DNA of 64,000 nucleotides from Triops longicaudatus (Eukaryota > Arthropoda > Branchiopoda > Notostraca > Triopsidae), in contig JAGQDJ010000084.1 of NCBI GenBank assembly GCA_022885665.1, positions 149,624 to 213,623 on the forward strand, written 5' to 3'. The notes under the pieces were generated by a model, which was given only the letters and a program-made list of their open reading frames with translations, did not search any database and was not told the origin of the DNA. This document shows positions 37,124-47,896 of this stretch, piece after piece. Numbering within the stretch: the stretch's first letter is position 1; each line of letters opens with the position of its first letter. The translations under genes were made by a program, and so were the position numbers.

Positions 37124-40100
37124 GTGTTTTCCTTTATTTTTAATTAACACATTGTGTCCTACTGAAGATATATTGCTAAAATAGACAAACATAGCCAAAA
37201 ATACGTCCTTATTTTATATGACTCTACTGTTACTTACAGACCTTTGTTTTTTTCAATTCTTTCTTTTACTTCTTTCTACTTTTAATTCTGGTCTGTTTCT
37301 CCTTATTTACAATCACTTGTCTTCGTTTCTTTATTTCCTTTCTTTTCTTAAAAAAAAACAGTAAACTCTAATTAATACGGATTATCGATTATCTGTAAAT
37401 AAACTTTGCGTTTTTAACTGCTACTTTAGTTTTGGTTATTTAAAAGTACTCCATTAATTTATTTCCTGAAGCATTCGGCTTTCATATTTAACGGAATCAA
37501 GAAAGATTCCATAACAAATCTTTTTACCTGTGAGCAATCGCAGGCTGTGAGCTCTCCATCTGCGCGACCTGTTTGGGATTTCGAAACACGAATCGGTCCA
37601 AGAACTTGACTAACGTAAAATCTTGCAGCGGATCGCCTTGATAGCTAATATTCTGGCCTTTCATTATCGTCTGCGCGAAGAGGGCCACACTGGGATGAAA
37701 ATGGACTGACATGGGCAAAACTTCGTATCGCGGTTCAGATTCAGCTTTGGCGTACAACGGATTCCGGGCCTTAAAAGATCACACATAATTTAATATCACT
37801 GAAAACGCTGGCCACTAAAGAACTTGAAGAAGCAATGAAAACAAAATCATTAATTTTCAAATATAAAAAGAGCTTGTATTATAGTTGGAAATTAAGTTAC
37901 CAATGGATCATAAGTCTGAGGTTTGGACGCTTTCTGCTGATTTTCATTCAAGTTGGCACGATGGATCCAAGATGAAGAGGCAGATTTAGTTTCCTTTATG
38001 GCTTTCACCTTAATTTCGTTTCCATCCTAAAGAAAATAAACAGAACAAATCAATAACTACACAAAACAGGCCAAATGATAAAGTAAAATAATTAAATCGT
38101 CACTTATTGGTTCGAAACAACACGATTAAATAATTCTACCTCTGGAAAGATAAAAAAAGAAAAAGAAAACAGTAAGGAAGAAAATTATTTTCTAAAAACA
38201 TAATTATACAAAAAATACTGAATGTGACATATTGTGGACTAATAAGTATACAGAAATCGATAAACAGTCAAACAAAATGAAGGACAGAGAAAAACGAAGA
38301 AAGTCACACAAAAATAACTCCAACAAACAGGAAAAATTCCAAATATAAATACGTACTCTAGATGACATAACAAATACGACCTCGCCAAAAAAATTAACAA
38401 ACAGACAAAATCCAGTGACAAACTGACATGTAGAGAAAATCATGTAACACGAAATGTGAAAAATGGGCCAATTTTTAAGAGTAAAGCGAATGAGCGATTC
38501 TTTTTCATCATTATGCGAGTCAGTTTGAAACCAAAACTCGTCATAAGGCAAAAAGTCTCGAAATTCTTACTTCGTCAACAGGAATATCTTCATAATGTTC
38601 TTCGTCATCATCTTCTAGCATTAAAGCGGCCGACGGCGCACATTGTTGCATGATTTCTAACTGTTTCTTCAATTCGGGTCTCGCTTTGTGCAACTCCGAG
38701 ATAAGAAACAAGATTCCGCAAGCTAATGGTGGAGGCAATGTAGTACACACCTGCAAAAACCGAAATTAAACATATAATACATAAATTAATTGCATGAAAC
38801 TCGGTTTGTATTTATCTACTCCGGTGCATTTTAGACATTTTCGCTGCTTCTCATGTTCTGAACTACGCTAATTCGGTTAAATGCACAAAACTAAAATTCC
38901 ATCAATAGCAACAGACAATTAACTACATCGTTGTATATTTACACAGTATTTAGTAACTAAGAAAAAGAAGTGAAAAATTTAACTAACTGCAATGTGGAAG
39001 ACAGACTGGAAAATTTTTTACGCGTTCACTACGTAGAAGTTTGTCAATGAAAGCGTTTTAAGTCACGCGGTTTTCCAGCTGGGTATTTCAGCTCGGTTTT
39101 CAGCTTTACTGGCTTACCAGTTTCCCTGTACTCTCATCACGAATCAATTTCTTAAAGAAAACCTCACGAAAAGTGTACTTACGACTAACGTATTCCCCTT
39201 ACTTATAGTTAGTTGCTTATGTAAAAAAAGGAAACGAGAACAGTTTCGTATGAAAGAAAAGTTTCGTTTTAAGCGCATTTTTTCGTGCTTCTTTTGGCTA
39301 TTTCGGCTACTTTTTTTTGCAATAAGTAAATAAAATGTTCTGGCTCTGTACAATACAGTGTAGAATCGAATAAGCTTGGAGTTTACACTTTCCTGATGGC
39401 TTGTGTATTTGAGTTTTAAATTATGCGTTTAAAGGTAAAATTTAAAAGTAACACTTTTGCACAAAATATCTTCTTGACATTATCAAATGGGAGCTTTTGA
39501 ACGCGCTGGACCATTTTCTTTAAAGAAAATTACCTTTCTTATTTTAGGAACAAAATACGAACGACTAGAGAGGACGCCAGAAAAGAGGAAATTGAGCCTT
39601 CAAATTTAAATTCCTTTTCACTTTCATACTTCTTTGCACTTCCTGTGGTTGATTCTCTAGTCTTGGCAGTACAGTGTTTTTAACTTTGAGGGTTTTGGTT
39701 GCTGAGTTGAGGATTCATGCTCTTTTTCATCACAAGTCGTGACTTTTCTGAACGCGACGCGTTTCCCCAAAAAACTCGCAAACTATAACACGGCAAAAGG
39801 GTCAAAGTTCGTTGGGTAACCTTGAACACAGGGATTGCCTGGTAGCAAAAGGATTTGTTGTTAGGTCTTACTTACAGTTTCCCATAAAATGTTCAAATTC
39901 GCCCCACGTGCTCGAAATAACCCCAGATGACTGTATAATACATTAACCCATGCTTAACATGCAAAAATTCTTCTACATTTTAGAACTAAAACCTTCGGAA
40001 TTATTGCAAAGTTACTCTTCGTAAGGTAAAACTTTTCTATCTAAAATAGTTTTCTATCCTTTTCCAACGCACATCCATGTTTTCTGTAAGGGTTATTAAT

Positions 40101-43100
40101 AATAAAAATGCTTTTTGATGCGTCTACCTTTAATATACGCAAGATGAAAAAACCCTAACCTTTATTATTTACTTTTCGCTCATCTATTTTACATGGTTAA
40201 CTATTTTGCGCTTCAACACATGTCGATTTGCTGAATATTATTACTGAATTGCAGTAACGCTTGACACGTGGTTTGTTTTCCAAATGTTCTACGATTAATC
40301 AAACGCGTTATACTGAATTCAAACAAATTCACATAAACTAGGGGGATTACTTATACAAAACGTTTACTCTTACAAGTATTCAGAGCTAAGTCTAACATAA
40401 GTTAGTAACCTTTTTAACTTCATTCTAATTTCTTATAAAAATCCACGTTCTTGTAAAAAAATACTTACTTTAAATTTAGAGTAAGACTTAACAATACTAG
40501 TATTTACTGACTTAATGAACTAGTATTTATTGACTTAATTAGCAAAAAGTAGTATTTTTTAAAAAAGTCTTTCAATTTACTTTTACTTTCCATTCAGCAA
40601 GTGTTTCTTTATTTAGTTTACTTGTAGGAGTCGTTTGATGAAAGCCGGCAATCGCTGAATGGCCTCTTCGCGTTTCAACGCCCGGAACAGTAAGTTGAGG
40701 AACATGGATTGGCGCGTGGTGTGTGCCAACTCGGGATCCAACAGCTTTCGGTACAGTACGGCGTAAAACCTATCCGGTGAGATGCCTAAACCTTCACCCG
40801 CGCCTTCGGCCGTGTTCAACACTTGATCCAAAAGCGCTAAGGCTTGGATGCCGATACCAAAGTGCGCCAAATGCACAATTTTGAACAAGGTGTCGCCCTG
40901 GGTGCTCAACGGATTGTTGGCCGAACTCCAGACGGGTTTCGCGTAAGGAAAGGCGCGTTTCACCCCACTTAACAGGACAGACATCATCTTGGAATCAATT
41001 TCACCCTAACATGCACACACAAATAAAAAATAGTTAATTCACACGTAAAGAAAATTAGAATTAAATAATAAAGATTCGACACAAGTGTTACGTAAACCCG
41101 AATTTATAATTTGAAAACAATAAAAGACTGTACTTCAGAAAATAAGATTCTACTTTTTTATTTTTATTTTTTTTTTTTTTTTACTTTCTTAACACAGGCT
41201 TTGAAGAACGCGAAATAAATGGAGATGAGTTTGGCGGCCAAGTGGGCGTCATCGTCGCTGAGTAAGAACTGGGACAAGAAACACAGCCCGTAGTACTGAG
41301 CCTTGGGGTTCACGTTCGGCCGGTACAGTAGACGCTCAATTTCGTCGGCAATCACACCTTTCATGTTCGGATGCTTTTGCAGCAATCGTTCCATCTCGGC
41401 TATGGCCCGGGTGGCCACTGTTCTTTGAGGATCACCCACTTTGTTCACTAATAACGGCAAAAGCACCTATAGCAAATAAAATAAACAAATAAACGGTCAG
41501 TGCGTGGCAAATCTATCAGCACTTCTTTCGCTAGGTTTCACCCTAGAAAATTCCCATTTTTTTAAAGCTTTAATCACTTTCTAAAGAAATTGTAAAGGTT
41601 TTTAGAAAATAATGTTCAAATGAAGTGATTTTTTTAAATAATGAAAACAGAATCGTCGTAGTTGTCCTGAACTTATGAGACTAACTAAGGGTTGTTAAAA
41701 ATTGTACATAAGTAAACAAAGATGAGAAAAGAGAAAAATCAGAAGAAGGCATACAATTAACTTACAAGAAGAATATTTTAGTTTCTGATAATGAAGCGGC
41801 AAAGATAGCCCGTAAACATAAAAATCAAAATTAAAAGACGCTGAAAAGGATCAGTTTGAGTGTATATTACGTGTTCTTGTTCAGGCGAAGCGGCCAACAA
41901 TTCTGTCGCAGTCCCAACGGCTTTCTTTCTAGTTTCGTCCACCGTGTCTTTAAGCGCCATTTCTAAGGCAGGGATAATTTCCTCCGCGTAGCACTTTTTC
42001 AGACTGGATTCAAAGACCCACAAGGCCAACAATGCGTCTTTCTGGCGCTGAGTCAGCTGTGTGTCGTCGTAGTTAAGCAACTGCAGCGGTTGTTGTGCCA
42101 AAGTCTTCAATTTGGCGTTAGGATTCAGTAAAGCGGTGCTCAGAAGCTGCTTCAAAGTGTCTGCAATATGAAAAAGTACGTATTAGTGAGTAACGACGTT
42201 CAAGGAAGTATTCACTCCAATAAAAAGCTACCTGCACTCAAAAATTAATAAATATAAAAAAGTAAAACTATTTGCTCTAGTCAAGAAATGATATTATGTA
42301 AATAAAAATCATGGCAATATTCATGGCAATATTTTTTTTTATTATTTATTTATTTTTTTACCCATTGCCATGAGACATTCGCGTCGGCCTTTGACGTTCA
42401 GTAATCCGACCAGGTATTTGATAGACTGCAAACTATGTACTGCCGATTCCTGGATGACGACGGTATGGGCAGCGATTTTATCGGCCAGAGTACCGCTTTT
42501 CATGACGGTTTGCAACCAGCGTGCTTCCGATCGATCGCTCTGAGCTTCCCGGACGGCCTGAAAGCGTTTGGCGTCCTCTTGGAGCAACGTCGTGCCCCTC
42601 ATCTCCCAATTCTGCACTTGGCTGTTATCCACTTTGACGTCTTTGATCACCAAACCATCCAAATTTGTCTGCAAAATAAAAAATCATAGTTTTCGTTAAT
42701 TTTTGTTTTCTGTTTTCTTTTCCGATATTTGGTCTTCATAAGGGAAATATCTGCTGATACAGCTTAACAAACTGTTCTTTTAAGAGCTTTTCTGTAGTGT
42801 TCATATGGTTCCTTAAAGGTCAAATTTAAAGAGAATTGTCGATTTACTTCGATATCAAACCAATGCACACCCGGTTGGAGGAGCAAATTGTGTGCTTTGG
42901 TGGGTTTGGGAGCTTGGGGCAGGTCCTCTTCTTGTGAATTAGCTTTGGAACGATTCAATTCGTCGGTGTCAAATACAATCTTCTTGTTTTGAGGTTTGGA
43001 CACATTTTGTGGCGATTCTTTCCATTGTGTCGAGTGTGTTTTGCTGCTGGGTGCGATTTTCCCGTTCCGGAGAGGAGGTTGGGGAGTTTTTACATCTGCG

Positions 43101-43458
43101 GCAGATTTAGGACCTTTTTTGTTAGCTACTTCCTTCGCTTGAGGTGCTTTTTTAACAGCTTCGGCCTAAAAAATTAAGAAACAATTTAATTAGAGAAAAA
43201 ATAAAGTGAAAATATTACTACTTGTTTAGGAGCTTTTTTCTTTGATTTCTTTGGAGCTGAACTTTCTTGATACTTCTTACCGAGTTCTCCTATGCCGAGT
43301 TTGCTTATAAACGAACGCAACTGTGAAACATAATCAAAATATCACGTTTTAGTACTGAAAAATATATAAGAAAGTTTATAATTGTATGCTTTTACCTCGT
43401 TAGTTTCCTTTTCACCGAAGATTCCGGCTCCATCACCTTCCTGATCGGAAGCATCCAT
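35764..43458 (-). CDS. CEBPZ: CEBPZ / Noc1 (Mak21) ribosome-biogenesis factor
   Basis: The CBF-domain family acts in the nucleolus in early 60S pre-ribosome assembly. Thirteen exons (descending): 43458-43396, 43320-43222, 43165-42848, 42668-42362, 42160-41871, 41466-41185, 41005-40622, 38750-38571, 38026-37901, 37769-37528, 37085-36482, 36322-36178, 35882-35764; all phases agree, giving 1052 aa (human 1054). The N-terminus is Lys/Pro-rich and disordered. HEAT-like repeats follow (exons 4-6: LQSIKYLVGLLNVKGRRECL, QYYGLCFLSQFLLSDDDAHL). The CBF core is in exons 7-8 (GVKRAFPYAKPVW, TLFKIVHLAHFGIGIQALAL). Exon 10 has PMSVHFHPSVALFAQTIMKG and the Noc phrase GDPLQDFTLVKFLDRFVFRN. Exon 11 is strongly acidic, and the end is a basic Gly/Lys/Arg tail (KRGKGRR). 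Intron 7 is 1.87 kb with nothing recognised. The start is the only ATG before the conserved N-terminal exons. Confidence 0.96.
37090..37120. repeat. 31-bp A/T homopolymer forming a CEBPZ acceptor tract
   Basis: On the coding strand this is about 31 T residues ending in GTAG|G, i.e. the pyrimidine tract of the exon 11 acceptor. Its exact length in the assembly may be unreliable. Confidence 0.9.
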
Positions 43459-43688
43459 TTTCCTGAACAAGTTCCTCTACAATTATTCCGAAACTTTTCG
43501 AACGGTTGATTTTCTTTCGCTTTCAATATTACTCAACTACACGTGGGTTTTTGGATTCGTTTACAAAACCTTAAGACGATTAGACTAGAGAGCAATTCTA
43601 AGCCTTAAACGGCGAACGGAAACAATCCAACACTTTTCGCGGCAAGTCCAAAATTCCTGAGAGGGGTGGGGTGCCTGTGAGGTAAGAT

Positions 43689-43771
43689 GGTTCGCCACGC
43701 TTAAAAGTCGGCTTTCACCAGCTTTCACTTATCCTGACGGTTTGCCACGCCAGGGTTAGCGCTAAAGATTC
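43689..43771 (+). repeat. Left arm of an ~80-bp inverted repeat
   Basis: The stretch around TCCTGACGGTTTGCCACGCC matches, inverted, 45452-45533 at roughly 80% identity over some 80 bp. The pair encloses 1.7 kb that includes a later BEL LTR insertion, so it may be the ends of a DNA transposon or two opposed copies of one repeat. Confidence 0.65.
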
Positions 43772-44456
43772 AAAGCTATACAGTGAAATTCCACCTTAAG
43801 CGTTTCATGTAACTGCGTCACTTGTTCTCTGTTTTTTCGTACGGGATCCTTCCGGTCATACTCTCATTTAATAATGCCGTAAACTTAATTATGCGTAAAA
43901 TGGAAATAAATGTGAAAATATACAGCGTAGGAGTAGAAACAATTACACACAACATACTTTCTTACAAACAACTCGTCACATTCGAATACAGGTTCATCAC
44001 CTTGTCATCTGCCAAACAACACATTCCTATACTACAGTATCCAAATACTGCCATCACAGTAACTAGTAAGCAATAACAAAGGAGTAAAATGCATTAAAGA
44101 AAAAACTAATATTTAATATAAAGCAATAAAATAATATACAGTAAAAAAAAATGAATGTGTTGAAAAGCTTTTAATGAAGTTTGGCATAATTGGTTTGAAA
44201 AATGCAAAATTTTTCAATGTAAAAGTATATTTTCAACGGGCTAAAAATACACGATTAAATGTAACATGAGAATAAAGGATAGGCACTTCGTTTACAAGAA
44301 GTTGTTTTGATTAACTATTTTAACTGGGGCCACTATTCACTAACAGAAATTTAGTAAACAGGCTGCAAGGTCTTGATTTATGTGAAATCTAAGTATTGTA
44401 TTCGCGAGGATCTGTTCGTCATGAATTCCGAAAGATAGGTAAATAAAAAATAGCGT

Positions 44457-44878
44457 TGTTAAGAATTCCTACGTAAGTCGAAAGGGGAAGATGGTGCGCA
44501 AGCCTATCCGGTTCCTATAGCCCTCCCGGATATGGATGTTTGGACCTTCACCTTCAATCTTTCCACCTTTCACCTTTTTTCCACCCGTTTTTTGCCACGT
44601 CGTTCTCTGTTTCACCTTGACCTTTCCTACCTTTTTTGCCACGTCACTCCCAAGGCGAACCTAGCTGACCTCGAAAAAAGGGAGCAGAGAGCCTGCGACA
44701 GTCGAAGGCGCAACCCCTAGCGTGAAGGAAGCATTTATACAACCTTGTAGCGTAGTTACCCCTTATTTTCTCTATTGTGTATCCCAATCGGCGTATGTTT
44801 TTAAGCTAAGTAAATAAAGTTTGTGTTCCTGTTTATCCGAAAAACCTGTGCCTTTATTTTTGAACGCATTTCCCCACA
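44457..44878 (+). mobile_element. BEL/Pao solo LTR (422 bp) with 5-bp TSD
   Basis: The sequence starts TGTTAAGAATTCCTACG and ends TTTCCCCACA. It is flanked by perfect AGCGT duplications (44452-44456 and 44879-44883). It matches both ends of the BEL element at 54225-55781. It contains AATAAA near the 3' end (GTAAATAAAGTT) and about 165 bp that the 5' LTR of that element lacks. It arose by LTR-LTR recombination. Confidence 0.92.
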
Positions 44879-45451
44879 AGCGTAAAGAAAAATAGCTGTA
44901 AAGCTATAAACAGAAGTAATAGATAATTAAAACATGTAGGACTGAAGCTTGTAACAAAAAGACGCATTTGATAATTCGTACGAAAACGCTGGTCATAGTA
45001 ACGGTGTATAGAAAAGGAAAACTAAGAACATACCAAATATGTACTTGGTTAAAATAAGAAACGACTGAAGAAAAAGTCCGTTCTTTGCACAGAAATTGGA
45101 AATCAAGAAAGGATTTTGTTTACTAAAAAAGAACTACACATGCGAAAGCGTACGTGATGTAATGCATCTGCTTTTAAAAGCTCTTTGGTGTTAATTTTAA
45201 GGTTTGTATAAGTTCATACTTATTTTTTTATATTTATGTTGGTTGGTTTTATTTGAAATGTGAAGGTGGTAAGTCTTAATTGTATAGCCGTACTCTACAA
45301 ATTTTCAAGTGTCCCCACTCTATTGCAAGCCACTTTCTTGTCGTATCCCAAAGGAGTGTAACACGTCAAGTAATGCAGGGAATTCCTTAAGTTGGATCTT
45401 CACTGTAGCCTAACTTTAGGTTATTTCTGGCGTGGCGATCTGTTGCGTAGA

Positions 45452-45533
45452 GAATCGTCACTCTAGCGCTGGCGTGGCAAACCGTCAGGATTAGTAAAAG
45501 CTGTTGAAAGTGGACTTCTAGCGTAGTGAACCC
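45452..45533 (-). repeat. Right arm of the ~80-bp inverted repeat
   Basis: GGCGTGGCAAACCGTCAGGA (45471-45490) is the exact complement of the left-arm core, with weaker matches on either side. See the left arm at 43689. Confidence 0.65.
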
Positions 45534-45809
45534 ATGGTTATTTAAAGGAAGATTAGACCGCCGTCGTCGCTAGCGTTTAAATGTCAATGCGTCTCTGGAT
45601 TGCAGCCAATCAGCGTGAAGAGCTACAAAAGCTATTGCCATTTATCGTAAATGCTACATTCTGACATTTTAATTTATCACACACAAGCCTGCTGGTCCAT
45701 TTATTTATTTCGTACATTTACATATTAAAAAAACCTTGCCCTAATCTATACATCCTTTTCATTTTTCAATATATACATCCCTTTTCATTAAAAAAAACAT
45801 TTAAAAATG

Positions 45810-45875
<66 letters not shown>
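45810..45875. repeat. (ATT)n microsatellite
   Basis: About 21-22 uninterrupted TTA/ATT units lie between CEBPZ and LINE B. Confidence 0.95.
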
Positions 45876-46249
45876 GTCATGTTACTAACCAACACTTAGT
45901 TGAGTTTTACAATGACGTGGTTTTTCACGGGGCCCTGATCTGGCTTGGAAACAAAAGACTAAGACTGAGGTAGCCAACGATATCTGTATTTGCCACCGAT
46001 ATACAAACTCCATTCTCTCTCTCTTATTAGCTTCTTCTCCCCGCTTCCCTGTCACTCTCCCTTTTTATAGCTTCTTGCCACCCAAACGAAATCAACGTAG
46101 TCCCTTTGGTTTTCGGAGACATGACTGTCATTAGTCCAGAAACCAATGGTGCGGTGGAACAAAAAAGGGAAACTACGCTTAAACGAAACAATTGACAAAT
46201 ATTGGCGTGACATTATTTTCGTTTCTATATTTTCATTGCTATAAAATGT

Positions 46250-47319
46250 ATGGGGATGGGAGTTGGAGGGACTAGTGAAGAGCTCGGGGAGGAGCAGGGA
46301 TACCGTTTACCGGATTTAGAAGACGAAGAAGTAGTGATTTCGGAAAGTTCAGATATGGACGACGAAAAGCCGGATTTAAATACGGAGAATACAGAAAAAG
46401 ATGGCGGTTTTAAAATGGTTTCGTACAGAAAAAGCAAAGTAAAGAAAGTAAAAAAGGGAGAAAGAGAGGAAGCTCAGGTAGACGTAGGAAACAAACGTAA
46501 AAGACTGCAGGTATCAACTACGGAAACGGAAACAGAGGAAGAATTAGAGAAAGCGGAGGAGAAACGCCCGGTAGTATACCGAGCAATAAAAAGTGAGGAA
46601 AGTTTTGATAAGCTAAGCTCTTTTACAATTAATAACCTGAAAATGAAAGAAATGATATTCAAATAACGCGTGCAGGAGAACTGCTGGTTTTCCCGACCAA
46701 CCGCGAGGAATCGGATAGATTATTAAAAACAGAACAGATAGGAGAAATACAAGTTCGGGCCAGGGTAACCAAAACTAAATTACTGCAACACGGGATTGTA
46801 ACCATTTATGGGGCGTCAAAAAAGGAGGTCGAGGATGAAAATTTTATAGGATAAGTCGGAGTAAGAGCCCTGTAAAAAGAGCGAAGGTCAGAAAACGGGG
46901 AAAAAGTTAAAGAGGAAACTAGTTGTTTCCACCTTATTTTTAAAAACGGCAAATTGCTTTCTTATCTTAACCTAGGATATCTAAAATTTAAAGTTCACCA
47001 TTTCGAACTAAGACCCGTTCGATGCTATAAGTGTCAAAGATTTGGTCACATGAGCTCTGTCTGTAAGGCAAGGGATAGGTGTGGTGGAGAACATGCTACG
47101 ACAATTTGTGAATATAAGAAAGAAGGAAAAATACCAACGTGTGCGAACTGTAAAAAGCAACATACGGGAGCAGATGGGAATTGCGATTTTTTTAAACGAG
47201 CAAAAGGAAATCAAGTCCAAATAAATTGGAAAGCAGACACATCAGGGGATCAGGCCACAAAACGTAACGAGGTGGAACGCATTGAAAAGAGTCAAACATC
47301 GGTTAATAACACAAGGACA
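46250..47319 (+). pseudogene. LINE B ORF1 (gag-like, zinc knuckles), broken
   Basis: The N-terminal part is acidic then Lys-rich (KKVKKGEREEAQ). A frameshift near 46660 and stops near 46855-46880 break it. The C-terminal zinc knuckles read RCYKCQRFGHMSSVC (intact), DRCGGEHATTIC (first Cys of the usual pair absent) and TCANCKKQHTGADGNC. It ends at the AACACAAGGACA target site of LINE A and resumes at 54198. Purine-rich codons (AGA, AAA, GGA) match the ORF2 pieces at 56-62 kb. Confidence 0.8.
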
Positions 47320-47659
47320 CTTATAATCCCATTCAAGTTAAATGAATGTAAGTGCTGAAAATTATCGAACGGAAGTCCATTCATAAGCTTACTATTATGT
47401 GATATAATGTATGTATTTGTTATTGTTTTAACTGTTACATCTGTTTTATCTATTACATCATCCAACACCTCACCGAAAGAAACTCAGACTTGGGAGTTCA
47501 TTTTGACAAAGATCAAGCATCATGGTTGAATCCCAACAGCGGTAAAGCATATGACTCTCATGCTCACCTGCCGATCTCCTGAAGAGAAATCCACGTTGTT
47601 TGGGAATCGGTTCGCTTTTCGCCTTCAATCGTCTGGCTCAAGTTGAAGACAAAAAATCC

Positions 47660-47890
47660 CCTTCAGTTATGCAGCGCTACAACTGCCAAGCCTACGGTCA
47701 TGTAGCTACTACGTGCCGATCAAACACGCCGACTTGCGCGAAGTGCGCTGAAAGCCATGATTCAAGATCCTGCCCAAAGTAACACGAAGAAGTGCGCAAA
47801 CTGCAAAGGTGGCCACTGCGCTTACGACAATGTCTGTTCAATTCGCAAAGAAGAAATGAAGAAGGCGGAAAGAAACAGGGTCCCCGCTGC
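47660..47890 (+). pseudogene. LINE A ORF1 zinc-knuckle remnant
   Basis: RYNCQAYGHVATTCRSN and CAKCAESHDSRSCPK are CCHC-type knuckles of a LINE ORF1 protein. The frame then shifts. Only the C-terminal third remains because the copy is 5'-truncated. Confidence 0.75.
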
Positions 47891-47896
47891 AAAGAA

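Larger units (their letters stand above)
43459..46249. other. Spacer between CEBPZ and the LINE nest
   Basis: This holds the CEBPZ promoter at its left end (no clear core motif seen), an inverted-repeat pair, a BEL solo LTR, an ATT microsatellite and, toward 46.0-46.2 kb, what is probably the 5'UTR of LINE B. No host ORF is evident. Confidence 0.65.

Noticed and set aside
38204..38551. 115-codon Phe-rich minus ORF between CEBPZ exons 8 and 9
   Set aside because: AT-rich intron translation; the exon joins skip it in phase.
44532..44720. 62-codon ORF
   Set aside because: Lies wholly in the BEL solo LTR.
45810..45875. CRISPR-like regular repeat
   Set aside because: Simple ATT microsatellite without spacers.
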